DNA from: Polaribacter pacificus
GTDB lineage: Bacteria; Bacteroidota; Bacteroidia; Flavobacteriales; Flavobacteriaceae
Reading direction: 5' to 3'
DNA length: 64,000 nucleotides
Assembly: GCF_038024035.1 (NCBI RefSeq)
Contig: NZ_CP150664.1
Location: 1,240,001-1,304,000 of the forward strand
Shown: positions 53,438-63,348 of the stretch, piece after piece
Layout: every line of letters starts with the position of its first letter
Position numbering within the stretch: the first letter of the stretch is position 1
Position numbers and translations under genes: made by a program
The notes under the pieces: generated by a model
What the model was told of the DNA's origin: nothing
Databases searched by the model: none
Seen by the model: only the letters and a program-made list of their open reading frames with translations

Positions 53438-56419
53438 ATGCAAAACAAAGGACTAATCAGATTATTTGCTATCCTTTTTGGATTAGTAAGTTTATACCAA
53501 TTATCATTTACCTATTTCGCAGGCAATGTTGAAGATGCTGCAAAAGTATACGCAGAAGCCAAAGCAACCGATGGTAGTGGTAAAGAACTAGCTAATTTTG
53601 AACAAAAATATTTAGATAGCGTTGGGAATATGAATATCATAAACTTAGGCTTTTCGGAGTTTAGTTATAATGATATTAAAGACAAAGAAATGAATCTTGG
53701 TCTTGATTTAAAAGGAGGAATCAATGCCGTTTTACAAGTATCTGTAAAAGATATCTTAATTGGTTTGTCTGACAATTCTAAAAACGCTGTATTTAATCAA
53801 GCTTTATTAGCTGCTGACGCTGCACAAAAGAGCAGTACAGATACTTACTTAAACTTATTTTTCGCAGAATTTGAAAAATTAAGTAACGGTACAGTAAAAT
53901 TAAGTGATCCTACCATCTTTGGTAACAAATCATTGCGTGACAAAATCGACTTTAATAAAACAAACGCAGAGGTTAAGCCAATCATTCAAGAAGAAATTGA
54001 CAGTTCTATAGATACTGCCTTTGAGGTTTTACGTAGTAGAATTGACAAATTTGGTGTTACACAACCAAGCATCCAACGTATAGGAAATTCTGGAAGAATC
54101 TCTATTGAATTACCTGGAGCAAAAGACATTGTTCGTGTTACCAAATTACTACAGAGCACAGCAAAATTACAATTCTGGGAAGTGTACACTAACGCAGAAG
54201 TACAGTCTTTCTTCTTTGCTGCCAATCAAAAAGCGACTGAGATTTTAAAATCAGAAAACCCATCAACTAAAAAAGATGAGGTTAAAAAAGACGATATTGA
54301 TGACTTATTAAAAGGAGAAGACTCTACGAGTACTGCTAATGAGAAATCATTGTTTACCTACTTGTTTCCAAATGTTGCACAAAGTCAAGAGCAAATTAGT
54401 TCATTGGTTGCAAATGCTAAAGTTTCTGATACCGCAATGGTAAACAAACTTTTAGCAATGAAAGAAGTAAGAGCATTATTACCTAGCGATTTAAAATACG
54501 TTAAATTTTTATGGGATTATAAATCAGTTCCAAATGCAGATGGATCTGCAGATATTATTGGCTTATACGCTATCAAATCAAACAGAAATGATGTTGCTCC
54601 TATAGAAGGTGATGTTATTGTTGATGCTTCACAGGTTTTTGACCAATTAGGAAACAAACCAGAAGTGAGCATGAGCATGAACAGTGTAGGGTCTAAATTG
54701 TGGGAAAAATTAACTGGAGATAACACTGGGAAATTTGTTGCTGTAGTGTTAGATGATTATGTATATACAGCCCCTTCTGTACCAGGACCAATTGTTGGAG
54801 GAAGAACTTCTATTTCTGGTGGAACAATGACCGTAAAAGAAGCGCAAGATATTGCAACAGTATTAAAAGCGGGTAAACTTCCAGCAGCAGCAAAAATGAT
54901 TGACTCTGCAGTAGTAGGGCCATCATTAGGACAAGAATCAATCGACAGTAGCTTTAACTCTTTTGGATTGGCTATCGGATTGGTTTTATTATGGATGATG
55001 TTTTATTACGGAAAAGCAGGTGCTTTTGCAAATGTAGCCTTGGCCGTAAACATTCTATTTATCTTTGGAATATTAGCATCATTTAGTGCAGTACTAACCT
55101 TACCAGGTATCGCAGGGATTATCTTAACCATTGGTATGTCTGTAGATGCAAACGTAATTATCTTTGAGAGAATCAAAGAAGGATTAAGTTCTGGAAAAGG
55201 ATTAAAACTTGCTGTAGAAGATGGATTTAGTGTAAAAGGTGCCTTGTCTGCAATTATTGATGCAAACATTACAACCTTACTTACAGGTATTATCTTATAT
55301 GTATTTGGCGCAGGACCTATCAAAGGATTTGCTTTAACCTTAATGATTGGTATTGCTACCTCTTTATTTACAGCAGTGTTTATTACACGTATGTTAATTG
55401 ACGGTTCTGTAAACAAGAACAGCAAGATGACTTTCAATACAGCCATTTCTAAAAACTGGTTCCAAAACTTAAATGTTGAGTTCTTAAGAAAGCGTAAAAT
55501 TGCTTATTTTATTTCAGGTGCAATTATTCTTGGAGGAATCATCTCTATGGCTACTTTAGGTTTAAAGCAAGGAGTAGATTTTAAAGGAGGTCGTTCTTAT
55601 GTTGTTCGTTTTGATCAACCAATGAATTCTTCTGAAATATCTTCTAATTTAAAAGACGTTTTTGGTACCGCTCCTGAGGTAAAAACTTACGGTGCTAGCA
55701 ACCAGTTAAAAATAACCACAGCTTTTAAAATTGACGCTGAAGGAAACTCAGTTGATGAAGAAGTTCAAAGCGCTTTATACCAAGGATTAAAATCATATTT
55801 AGGAACTACTAGCTATGAAGAATTCAAACCTGGTTTTCAAAAAGCAGGAAGTGGAATCATGAGCTATAGAAAAGTAGATCCAACCATTGCAGATGATATT
55901 AAAGTAGATGCTCTTTGGGCGGTCTTTGGTTCATTATTAGTGGTATTCTTATACATCTTATTAAGATTTAGAAAGGTATCATTTAGTATTGGTGCTGTAG
56001 CTGCAGTTTTCCATGATGTACTAATTGTAATGGGTCTTTTCTCTTTATTATACAACTTTATGCCATTTGATATGGAAATCGGAGAATCGTTTATTGCAGC
56101 CATCCTTACAGTTGTAGGGTACTCGCTGAATGATACGGTAATTATCTTTGATAGAATTAGAGAGTTTGCAGGCATCCACACAAAATGGGATTATACTAAA
56201 GTTGTAGACAAAGCTTTAAGTAGCACATTGGGTAGAACTATTAACACCTCATTAACCACCTTATTGGTAATGATGGCAATCTTCTTATTTGGAGGGGATT
56301 CTATTAGAGGATTTATGTTTGCATTGATTATTGGTGTAGTAGTAGGTACTTACTCATCTTTATTCATCGCAACTCCAATTATGTTTGACGTTTCTAAAAA
56401 AGAAAAGAAAAACAACTAA
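53438..56419 (+). CDS. secDF: Protein translocase SecDF (fused SecD and SecF)
   Basis: A 993 aa inner-membrane motor that uses proton flow to pull secreted proteins through SecYEG. The SecD half (about 1-660) has one N-terminal helix, the LGLDLKGGINAVLQ strand, the large periplasmic P1 region and five clustered helices (SFGLAIGLVLLWMMFYYG, then GMSVDANVIIFERIKEG). The SecF half (about 680-993) has GLKQGVDFKGGRSYVVRF and VGYSLNDTVIIFDRIRE. A lineage-typical insertion in P1 (about 280-350, Lys/Asp/Ser-rich) is visible. The fusion is usual in Bacteroidota. Confidence 0.95.
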   Translation: MQNKGLIRLFAILFGLVSLYQLSFTYFAGNVEDAAKVYAEAKATDGSGKELANFEQKYLDSVGNMNIINLGFSEFSYNDIKDKEMNLGLDLKGGINAVLQVSVKDILIGLSDNSKNAVFNQALLAADAAQKSSTDTYLNLFFAEFEKLSNGTVKLSDPTIFGNKSLRDKIDFNKTNAEVKPIIQEEIDSSIDTAFEVLRSRIDKFGVTQPSIQRIGNSGRISIELPGAKDIVRVTKLLQSTAKLQFWEVYTNAEVQSFFFAANQKATEILKSENPSTKKDEVKKDDIDDLLKGEDSTSTANEKSLFTYLFPNVAQSQEQISSLVANAKVSDTAMVNKLLAMKEVRALLPSDLKYVKFLWDYKSVPNADGSADIIGLYAIKSNRNDVAPIEGDVIVDASQVFDQLGNKPEVSMSMNSVGSKLWEKLTGDNTGKFVAVVLDDYVYTAPSVPGPIVGGRTSISGGTMTVKEAQDIATVLKAGKLPAAAKMIDSAVVGPSLGQESIDSSFNSFGLAIGLVLLWMMFYYGKAGAFANVALAVNILFIFGILASFSAVLTLPGIAGIILTIGMSVDANVIIFERIKEGLSSGKGLKLAVEDGFSVKGALSAIIDANITTLLTGIILYVFGAGPIKGFALTLMIGIATSLFTAVFITRMLIDGSVNKNSKMTFNTAISKNWFQNLNVEFLRKRKIAYFISGAIILGGIISMATLGLKQGVDFKGGRSYVVRFDQPMNSSEISSNLKDVFGTAPEVKTYGASNQLKITTAFKIDAEGNSVDEEVQSALYQGLKSYLGTTSYEEFKPGFQKAGSGIMSYRKVDPTIADDIKVDALWAVFGSLLVVFLYILLRFRKVSFSIGAVAAVFHDVLIVMGLFSLLYNFMPFDMEIGESFIAAILTVVGYSLNDTVIIFDRIREFAGIHTKWDYTKVVDKALSSTLGRTINTSLTTLLVMMAIFLFGGDSIRGFMFALIIGVVVGTYSSLFIATPIMFDVSKKEKKNN

Positions 56420-56437
56420 TAGACTATAAAATTTTAT

Positions 56438-56474
56438 AAAAAACCGTTTTGCAATATTTGTAAAACGGTTTTTT
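56438..56474 (+). terminator. Terminator of secDF
   Basis: AAAAAACCGTTTT pairs with AAAACGGTTTTTT around an inner CAA/TTG stem. Confidence 0.88.
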
Positions 56475-56492
56475 CATTCAATCCCAAGAGCG

Positions 56493-56500
56493 TATCTTTG
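56493..56500 (+). promoter_or_regulatory. -7 promoter element of hpt-adk, almost touching the start codon
   Basis: TATCTTTG matches TAnnTTTG and ends four bases before the ATG at 56505. Transcription would start at or inside the ATG, so the mRNA is probably leaderless. No clear TTG is seen at -33. Confidence 0.6.
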
Positions 56501-56504
56501 CACT

Positions 56505-57617
56505 ATGGAAACCATACAGTTACACGATTTACATTTTAAACCTTTTATATCTAGCAATGCTGTGGCTTCTGTTGTTACAAAGCTTGCAGAAGAGGTTTAT
56601 AAAGACTGTAAAGATCTAAACCCAATGTTTATCGCTGTATTAAATGGCTCATTTATTTTAGCTGCTGATTTTGTTAGAGCTTACAAAGGTCCTTGTGAGA
56701 TTTCTTTTGTAAAGCTGGCTTCTTACCAAGGAACCTCTTCTACAGAAAACATTAAACAACTAGTTGGATTAAACGAAAACTTAGAAGGTAGAACAGTTGT
56801 TATTTTAGAAGACATTGTTGATACCGGAAACACCTTAGAAGAACTGTATCGAATATTTGAAGACAAGAAAGTAAAAAATTTAAAAATTGCTACCTTGTTT
56901 TTAAAACCAACAGTGTATCAGAAAAAATTAAAGATAGACTATGTTGGAGAAAACATAGAAGATAAATTTATAGTAGGCTATGGCCTAGATTACGATGGTT
57001 TAGGAAGAAACCTTCCTGCCGTATACCAATTAACAACACACAACATGACAAACATTGTATTATTTGGCCCTCCAGGCGCAGGCAAAGGAACTCAAGCAGA
57101 CGTATTAAAAGAAAAGTACAACTTGATTCATATCTCAACAGGAGATGTTTTTAGATACAATATTAAGAACAAGACTGAACTTGGACTTTTAGCAAAGAAA
57201 TATATGGATGAGGGTGATTTAGTACCTGATGAAGTAACCATTAATATGCTAAAAGCAGAAGTTGAGAAAAATGAAAATGCAAAAGGCTTTATTTTTGATG
57301 GTTTTCCTAGAACAGAATCACAAGCAAAAGCTTTGGATGAGTTTTTGGCTAAAAAAGGATCTCAAATAAATGGAATGGTAGCCTTAGAAGTACCAGAAAA
57401 TTTATTAGTGGAGCGCTTGTTAGAAAGAGGAAAAACTAGTGGAAGAACAGATGACACTGACGAAGCTAAAATTAGAAATCGCTTTAATGAGTACCACACA
57501 AAAACAGCTATATTAAAAGATTACTATGACAAACAAGGCACTTATTATGGTGTAAACGGTGTAGGCTCTATAGAAGAGATTACAACGCGTTTGTCTACTG
57601 TTTTCGACACACTATAA
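56505..57617 (+). CDS. Hypoxanthine phosphoribosyltransferase-adenylate kinase fusion
   Basis: A 370 aa two-domain protein. Residues 1-178 are a phosphoribosyltransferase with the PRPP motif VVILEDIVDTGNT and the FVKLASYQG loop; this domain salvages hypoxanthine or guanine to IMP or GMP. Residues 182-370 are adenylate kinase: P-loop GPPGAGKGTQ, HISTGDVFR, IFDGFPRTESQAK, and a short LID region (GKTSGRTDDTDEAK) instead of the zinc-type lid. The linker TTHNMTNIV holds an internal Met where a free adk gene would start, so the fusion arose by joining hpt to adk. The reading frame is intact with no stop between domains. obgE follows after 53 bases. Confidence 0.93.
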   Translation: METIQLHDLHFKPFISSNAVASVVTKLAEEVYKDCKDLNPMFIAVLNGSFILAADFVRAYKGPCEISFVKLASYQGTSSTENIKQLVGLNENLEGRTVVILEDIVDTGNTLEELYRIFEDKKVKNLKIATLFLKPTVYQKKLKIDYVGENIEDKFIVGYGLDYDGLGRNLPAVYQLTTHNMTNIVLFGPPGAGKGTQADVLKEKYNLIHISTGDVFRYNIKNKTELGLLAKKYMDEGDLVPDEVTINMLKAEVEKNENAKGFIFDGFPRTESQAKALDEFLAKKGSQINGMVALEVPENLLVERLLERGKTSGRTDDTDEAKIRNRFNEYHTKTAILKDYYDKQGTYYGVNGVGSIEEITTRLSTVFDTL

Positions 57618-57670
57618 CATTAGATTGAGCATAAAAATACTTTTATCCTCAATCCAAACAACAAGAAACC

Positions 57671-58663
57671 ATGACTGAAGGAAATTTTGTCGATTATATT
57701 AAAGTATTTGCCTCTTCTGGAAAAGGTGGTAGCGGGTCTATGCATTTACATAGAGAAAAGTTTATCACAAAGGGAGGACCTGATGGTGGTGATGGTGGCC
57801 GTGGTGGTCATGTAATCATTCGTGGCGATAAAAATATGTGGACTTTATTTCACCTAAAGTTTAAAAGACACTTTAGAGCAGATCATGGAGGTTCTGGAAG
57901 TAAAAGTAGAAGTACTGGACATGATGGTAATGATGTATATGTTAATGTTCCTTTGGGGACTATTATTCGCGACTCTGAAACCAATGAAATCCTTTTTGAA
58001 ATCACCAAAGATCAAGAAGAAGTTGTGTTGTTAAGAGGTGGAAAAGGTGGCCTAGGAAACTGGCACTTTAAATCATCAACCAACCAAACACCTCGATATG
58101 CTCAACCGGGAATGGACGGTGCAGACGGATGGTTTTTACTAGAATTAAAATTATTAGCAGACGTAGGTTTAGTTGGATTCCCGAATGCAGGAAAATCTAC
58201 CTTACTATCTGTGATAACTTCTGCAAAACCAAAAATTGCCGATTATGCTTTTACAACGCTAAAACCCAATTTAGGCATCGTAGAGTATCGTGATTTTAAA
58301 AGTTTTGTGATTGCTGATATCCCTGGAATTATTGAAGGAGCTGCAGAAGGAAAAGGCCTTGGGCATCGATTCTTAAGACATATAGAACGTAATTCTACGC
58401 TATTATTTTTGATTCCTGCTGACAGTGAAGACATCTTAAAAGAATATAAAATTTTATTGAACGAGCTTCGTACGCACAATCCAGAATTGTTAGATAAGAA
58501 CCGTTTATTGGCCATTTCTAAAGATGATATGTTAGATGATGAGCTAAGAGCAGAGATTACAAAAGAACTGCCTAAAGAAATACCTCATATTTTCTTTTCT
58601 TCAATTGCTCAAACTGGACTTACAGAATTAAAAGATCAGTTGTGGAAAATGCTAAACGAATAG
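57671..58663 (+). CDS. obgE: GTPase Obg
   Basis: A 330 aa ribosome-assembly GTPase. The Gly-rich Obg fold is at the N-terminus ([33 protein letters not shown]). The G domain starts near residue 165 with G1 [11 protein letters not shown]3 [17 protein letters not shown] and G4 SKDD (residues 283-286; the canonical first residue is Asn). The C-terminal extension of some Obg proteins is absent. It follows the hpt-adk gene and ends before a terminator. Confidence 0.93.
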   Translation: MTEGNFVDYIKVFASSGKGGSGSMHLHREKFITKGGPDGGDGGRGGHVIIRGDKNMWTLFHLKFKRHFRADHGGSGSKSRSTGHDGNDVYVNVPLGTIIRDSETNEILFEITKDQEEVVLLRGGKGGLGNWHFKSSTNQTPRYAQPGMDGADGWFLLELKLLADVGLVGFPNAGKSTLLSVITSAKPKIADYAFTTLKPNLGIVEYRDFKSFVIADIPGIIEGAAEGKGLGHRFLRHIERNSTLLFLIPADSEDILKEYKILLNELRTHNPELLDKNRLLAISKDDMLDDELRAEITKELPKEIPHIFFSSIAQTGLTELKDQLWKMLNE

Positions 58664-58687
58664 TAAAATAAATTTTAAAGAATTAAG

Positions 58688-58712
58688 AAGACTTTCCAAT
58701 ATGGGAAGTCTT
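58688..58712. terminator. Bidirectional rho-independent terminator
   Basis: AAGACTTTCC pairs with GGGAAGTCTT (one G-T pair), loop AATAT, followed by TTTTT; it lies between obgE and the convergent TonB-like gene. Confidence 0.8.
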
Positions 58713-58713
58713 T

Positions 58714-59187
58714 TTATTTTACGGAAATCTCAATGGGCAATTGATAATTTGTGGCTACAGGAATACCTCTTTTGATGGCTGGAAATAGGGTTGGTAAACT
58801 CATTAAACTCACATTAATCAAACTGTCTATAACAGGAATTGCTTTTCTAAGCTGATCCGTTGCACTAATACTCTTTAGCGTTGCTTTCCCTTTGTTATCA
58901 ATTGCTATATGCACCTGAATAACCTCTTCTATAGGTTGATGAACACTGATTTTTTGACTAGAAAGACTTTTAAAAAGGTGCTCGTGTATGGTCGTTCTAA
59001 AACATGCTGTTTTTTCTTCTTTATTAATCAGTGAATCACAGACAGCAAAAGAAGGTGACACATCTACAGATGAAAAATCAATCAGTTCATCAAAGCCTTT
59101 TGTATCTGTGGTTGTACCCGAAGAGAAAAACTGACAAGATTGAAATAGTATCAAAATACCTAAAAGAAAAAAAACACGTAGTCGCAT
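58714..59187 (-). CDS. Lipoprotein with TonB C-terminal-like domain
   Basis: A 157 aa lipoprotein (lipobox LFQS-C, Cys18). The C-terminal 100 residues match the pattern of the other TonB-type domains in this cluster: VHIAIDNKGKATLKSI, then SLPTLFPAIKRGIPVATNYQLPIEISVK, with the final P-I-x-x-x-V. The Pro-Gly-Cys block of its relatives is missing. There is no N-terminal membrane helix apart from the lipid anchor, so it cannot act as a classical inner-membrane energy transducer. Likely a paralogue of the gene upstream. Confidence 0.65.
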   Translation of the reverse strand: MRLRVFFLLGILILFQSCQFFSSGTTTDTKGFDELIDFSSVDVSPSFAVCDSLINKEEKTACFRTTIHEHLFKSLSSQKISVHQPIEEVIQVHIAIDNKGKATLKSISATDQLRKAIPVIDSLINVSLMSLPTLFPAIKRGIPVATNYQLPIEISVK

Positions 59188-59283
59188 AAGTTTCTATAAC
59201 TTAAGTAAAAGTACAATTAATTCACGGTACTTAAAAACAAGAAGACCTTGAAAAAACAGAAAGCTACACAAAGACAATGTTAC

Positions 59284-60330
59284 TTATTGTACATTAAAAG
59301 AAATAGGAAACGAATACTTAATAGAAACAGGCTTACCCCTTTGGGTTGCCGGTTTCATGGTTGGAACTAATTTAAGAACTCTTAAGGCTTCAGCTTCTAG
59401 AGAGCTATGAGCTGCCTGTATCTTAATATCACTGATTACTCCTTCTTCATTGATCATAAAAGCAGATGTAATTTTTTGAACTCCCATTTCAAGACCGAGT
59501 TCAGAAGCAAGACCTGCATTAAAATTTTGAACAAAAAAAGCTTTAAGACTCGTATCTAAACAAGATTTTATAGCTGTGTTATCACCATTACACCCTGGAT
59601 ATACTGGCGCTGTTTGGACGATGACAAAATCTGTTTCTGACTCTATGGTAGTGCTATCTTTTTTAACCTTTATTGGGTCAATAGCTGTGGGTACCTCTAT
59701 TGAATCTTTTTTAACAACATCCTTTACCTGTGGTGTGGGTGTAGTAGGGGATTCCAATTTATCCTTCACCTCTACAAAGAAATTCAAAACTTCCTGGTAC
59801 TCATCTGTAGTTTTGTCTTTTACTTCTAGAAAATACGCATCTAAAGCCACCTTAGCAAGGATATAGTTTTTCTCTTTAAACGCTGCCTTGGCTTTTAAAA
59901 ATTGAGGATGAACTTTTTTCTCTTGTGGAAGTACTTTTACCGTGGTGGTATCTTTGTCTCCTCCTGTTTCTTCTTTGGGTAATTTGTCTACTGCATCTTT
60001 AATTTCGACATACTGTAAAAGCATATCTGAATACTCTTTTGATTTTTTGTTTTTACTAAGAACAAAATATTGTTTGGCGTATTTTTGAGCCAAAAGAAAA
60101 TTCTTTTTTTGCACATAGAGTTTTGCTCCAAAAATAGCAACATCGGTACTTTTAATCCCGTCTAAATATTTAACAGATTTCTCTAAGTAATTGGTTGCTT
60201 TTTCAAAGTCTCCTCCTTCAAAACTCGTTGCAGCTTTCTGTAAATATATTCTCGCAATATCTTTATTATCTTGAGAATACAAGCTAACAGAAATGAGTAA
60301 TACTAAAAAAAATACTATTTGTTTTATCAC
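59284..60330 (-). CDS. Periplasmic protein with TPR-like half and TonB C-terminal domain
   Basis: A 348 aa exported protein (signal peptide ending LYSQD). Residues about 22-195 form TPR-like helices (GGDFEKATNYLEKSVKYL, AAFKEKNYILAKVALDAYF). A Thr/Pro/Lys/Asp linker follows, and residues about 240-348 form a TonB C-terminal-type domain: VYPGCNGDNTAIKSCLD, then FMINEEGVISDIKIQAAHSSL, and RGKPVSIKYSFPISFNVQ. It has no membrane helix for ExbB-ExbD contact after the signal. Promoter -7 at 60350-60357. Confidence 0.75.
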   Translation of the reverse strand: MIKQIVFFLVLLISVSLYSQDNKDIARIYLQKAATSFEGGDFEKATNYLEKSVKYLDGIKSTDVAIFGAKLYVQKKNFLLAQKYAKQYFVLSKNKKSKEYSDMLLQYVEIKDAVDKLPKEETGGDKDTTTVKVLPQEKKVHPQFLKAKAAFKEKNYILAKVALDAYFLEVKDKTTDEYQEVLNFFVEVKDKLESPTTPTPQVKDVVKKDSIEVPTAIDPIKVKKDSTTIESETDFVIVQTAPVYPGCNGDNTAIKSCLDTSLKAFFVQNFNAGLASELGLEMGVQKITSAFMINEEGVISDIKIQAAHSSLEAEALRVLKLVPTMKPATQRGKPVSIKYSFPISFNVQ

Positions 60331-60349
60331 AGCCCTAACTAATTTTCAA

Positions 60350-60357
60350 CAAAGATA
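60350..60357 (-). promoter_or_regulatory. -7 promoter element
   Basis: TATCTTTG on the minus strand, 20 bases before the ATG at 60330; no good -33 TTG. Confidence 0.5.
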
Positions 60358-60394
60358 ATTAATTTAACATTGTTAGAAAAAGGAGTTAGACAGA

Positions 60395-61645
60395 CTATTC
60401 CTTTTTTCTTTTCATAAAAGCATCCTTTTTAATCTCATCCATTCTTTTTTTTACAAAAAGAGTCATGTCTTTATCCCTGTACTCAAACATGTTTAGATAA
60501 TCTTGATATCGCTCTAATACTATCTTTTTATCGGCATAAAAAGAATCAGTAGTCAAGGCATATTGGTATAAAGCCATATGGCTTCGATTATTTTCTTTAA
60601 CAGACAAACCAAACATTTCCATGGCTTTTTTAAGATTGTTAAGCTCTAGCTCCAAAACCCCTAAACTGTAATATTCTTCATGTCTTGATTTCTTTCCGGC
60701 AGAAATTGCTCGATAGTAATTAAACCGAGCTTTTTGATATTCTTTTCTGACCTTTTCTATATGTCCTAAGTAGGTAAAATGACTAAAATCATCAGGATCT
60801 AAAGCTCCGACCTTCTTAAACTCAAGCTCAGCTTTGTCATAGATTCCTAGGTTAAAATAACTTTTTGCTAGCATTTTTTTTGTAAAAACATCATCGGGCT
60901 CTAGACTGTCAATTTTTTGTAAATAATCAACAGCTATGTGGTATTTTCTTTCCCGATACAGTTCGTTAATTTTTAACTTGTTTAAATTGATGTCCAAAGA
61001 ATCCAATTGCAAGCCTTTGTTCAAAAAAATTCGGGCAGAATCTTTAACTTTTAGGGCTGTATAGGTCTTTGCCAACTGATAAACAGCAGGCACAAAACTG
61101 GTGTCTTTTTTATACGATGTTAAAAAATTTTGAATCATCCCATTTCCATCCTTCTCCTTAAAACTAATTAAAGCCAATTGATAGTTGTAATTAGGGTTCT
61201 CAGTGTCCAATACGGTTAACCTGGTAAAGATTCCTTTTGCCAACTCAAGTTGATTGGTGCGCAAATACAGTTTTCCTAGCTGATAGCCCAAGGTTAAATT
61301 TTTAGGGTTCTGTGCTATTATTTGCTCATAAATTGCAATTGCTTTGCTGTATTTTTTTAATGATTGATAACTCTTACCCAACATCAATTGAGCACTGTAA
61401 TTATCTTCCAAAAAAAGTGACTGTTTGTAATTCTCGACAGCCTTTTGATGGTTGTCTATAGACGTATATATTTTACCAATCTTATAATAGCTGCTGTAAG
61501 TTTGTGGGTTTATTTGTTTAAGTTCCTTGAGGGCTATTTGATACCGACCTCTTTCTAACAAACTATCGATACGAGAAAAAGTAGCAGTTTGCGCTGCTAC
61601 TTTTAAAGTAAACCCCATTAAGAGTACAAGAAATACCTTTTTCAT
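60395..61645 (-). CDS. Exported tetratricopeptide-repeat protein
   Basis: A 416 aa protein (signal peptide ending VAAQT) made of about ten TPR units, for example YSSYYKIGKIYTSIDNHQKA, LGKSYQSLKKYSKAIAIY and YLGHIEKVRKEYQKARFNY. It starts 9 bases after the stop of the M56 gene, so it belongs to the blaI-M56-TPR operon. A scaffold or binding role in the periplasm is inferred. Confidence 0.8.
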   Translation of the reverse strand: MKKVFLVLLMGFTLKVAAQTATFSRIDSLLERGRYQIALKELKQINPQTYSSYYKIGKIYTSIDNHQKAVENYKQSLFLEDNYSAQLMLGKSYQSLKKYSKAIAIYEQIIAQNPKNLTLGYQLGKLYLRTNQLELAKGIFTRLTVLDTENPNYNYQLALISFKEKDGNGMIQNFLTSYKKDTSFVPAVYQLAKTYTALKVKDSARIFLNKGLQLDSLDINLNKLKINELYRERKYHIAVDYLQKIDSLEPDDVFTKKMLAKSYFNLGIYDKAELEFKKVGALDPDDFSHFTYLGHIEKVRKEYQKARFNYYRAISAGKKSRHEEYYSLGVLELELNNLKKAMEMFGLSVKENNRSHMALYQYALTTDSFYADKKIVLERYQDYLNMFEYRDKDMTLFVKKRMDEIKKDAFMKRKKE

Positions 61646-61654
61646 AAGGTGTTT

Positions 61655-63346
61655 TTATTTTACGCTAAATGAAATTGGTAGGGTATAACGTATCCCAACG
61701 GCTTTCCCTCTTTGTCTTGCAGGTTGCATTTTTGGTAACATACTCGCTACTCTAACTGCCTCTGCTTTCAGTTTTGGATGTGGCGCACGCGCATTGACGT
61801 CGGTAATATTACCAGTTTCATCAATTCGAAACACGACATAAATTTTCTTTCTCCCAGAAGGAAGGTCAAGGTTTTGAGCCATGCTTGCATCAAAGTCCTT
61901 TAAAACAAAACTTTTAATGCTACTATTTAAACAATCCATAATTTCTTGTTTTGTTCCGCTACAACCAGGGTAAATAGGCAGCTCTTCGACAATATTCATA
62001 GGAACATCCTTTGGATTGGTATTTACTTTCTGTGAAACTTGTTTCGCTGTTGACAATCTTTCTCCAGCACCATAAAAACTTATAGGCAAGGTAAAAGTCA
62101 TTCCAACTGGTTTCCCATCTTTTATTGCTGGCTCTATACTAGGTAACATATTAATAACACGAAGCGTCTCTTCTTTTAAAGAAGGGCTTGGAGCTCTTAC
62201 TTTAACATCTTTCAAAACACCTGTTTTATCAACGGTAAATAAGGCATAAATCTTACCTTTAGACGGATTCAAGCTCTCATCATTTAACAGCTCTTTTTTA
62301 AAGTTTTTATGAATAAAATACTGTACAATTGAGCCAAAGTCTCCTTCGTTAGGAACATATCTATTGGCATCATCAGCTGTTGAATCATAATCTAAGACAA
62401 CCTCCTCAACCATAATTGTAGGCAGCTTATCTACCTCTGTCACATTCATATTGGTCTGTTTCTCTTGAACAGGAACCTCAATTATATCTTGGCTTTTTTC
62501 ACAAGAAGTATACACCAAAATACTTGCTAACATCGGCAACAACAACATGTATTTTGCCTTTTTAAACGGGTTGGATTTGTTTTTTTTCATCATGGTAATT
62601 CGTTTTTTAATAAGTGATTGTTTTTGAAATTGATTGACAAATGATACATTTTCAACCTGAAAAGCTTCGGATAGTAGTTTGTTAAAATAATCTTGTTTAT
62701 CAGTGGTTTTGACCATTTCAGAATCTGAGATATACTCATGCAATAAGGTGATTCTTTTTTGATAGATATAAATCATCGGGTTAAACCACATGGTGATCCG
62801 CAAAAACTCAAAGAATAACAAATCTATCGAGTGTTTTTGACGACTGTGCACCAACTCATGCTGAATGATTTTTTCTTGTTTGTCTTCTGATATGTTTTTC
62901 CCTAAAAAGATAAAATGAAAAAATGAAAAGGCTTTGCTTTGTTTACTAAGCATAATCAGTTTATAAAACTTTTTATCAATTTGTTCATTTTGAATGATTA
63001 AGCGGATAATCTTATAAAGCTTTACACAAAAAACGATGGCAAAAAACAAGACTCCTATACCGTATAACAGATTCAAATAATCAACAGAGCTAACTGCACT
63101 CATTGATTCTTGACTAAGATTATTTTGAGCTGTTAAAATGGTCTCAGGAAAATACATTACAAAATCTTGAGCTACGCTTTGCTGCAAACTCGAGATTTTT
63201 ACAAAAGGCAATACAAAAGACAAAATTGGAGTCCCTAATAAATACCATCTGTTGTACCCATGAAAGGTTTCTTTGCTTAAAAAGAAATCATAAACCGCCA
63301 AAAAAAGTACCTGAATTACGATTACCTGTATAATATATGTTGCCAT
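61655..63346 (-). CDS. BlaR1-type M56 metallopeptidase with two TonB C-terminal domains
   Basis: A 563 aa membrane protein. Helices lie near residues 2-20, 34-48, 92-118 and 267-286. The zinc motif HELVH (163-167) with Glu164 as catalytic residue, and the FNPMIYIYQKRITLLHEY stretch after it, identify peptidase family M56. The outer part carries no beta-lactam-binding domain. Instead it has two TonB C-terminal-type domains (about 336-425 and 449-563; the second has the YPGCSG and CLNSSIK block also seen in the gene at 59284). In the BlaR1 model the sensor peptidase inactivates the partner repressor; here the BlaI gene ends 2 bases upstream. Signal unknown. Confidence 0.88.
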   Translation of the reverse strand: MATYIIQVIVIQVLFLAVYDFFLSKETFHGYNRWYLLGTPILSFVLPFVKISSLQQSVAQDFVMYFPETILTAQNNLSQESMSAVSSVDYLNLLYGIGVLFFAIVFCVKLYKIIRLIIQNEQIDKKFYKLIMLSKQSKAFSFFHFIFLGKNISEDKQEKIIQHELVHSRQKHSIDLLFFEFLRITMWFNPMIYIYQKRITLLHEYISDSEMVKTTDKQDYFNKLLSEAFQVENVSFVNQFQKQSLIKKRITMMKKNKSNPFKKAKYMLLLPMLASILVYTSCEKSQDIIEVPVQEKQTNMNVTEVDKLPTIMVEEVVLDYDSTADDANRYVPNEGDFGSIVQYFIHKNFKKELLNDESLNPSKGKIYALFTVDKTGVLKDVKVRAPSPSLKEETLRVINMLPSIEPAIKDGKPVGMTFTLPISFYGAGERLSTAKQVSQKVNTNPKDVPMNIVEELPIYPGCSGTKQEIMDCLNSSIKSFVLKDFDASMAQNLDLPSGRKKIYVVFRIDETGNITDVNARAPHPKLKAEAVRVASMLPKMQPARQRGKAVGIRYTLPISFSVK

Positions 63347-63348
63347 AA

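Noticed and set aside
55006..55446. A 146-codon frame opposite secDF
   Set aside because: Antisense to the SecD membrane helices; hydrophobicity is a by-product of the complementary codons.
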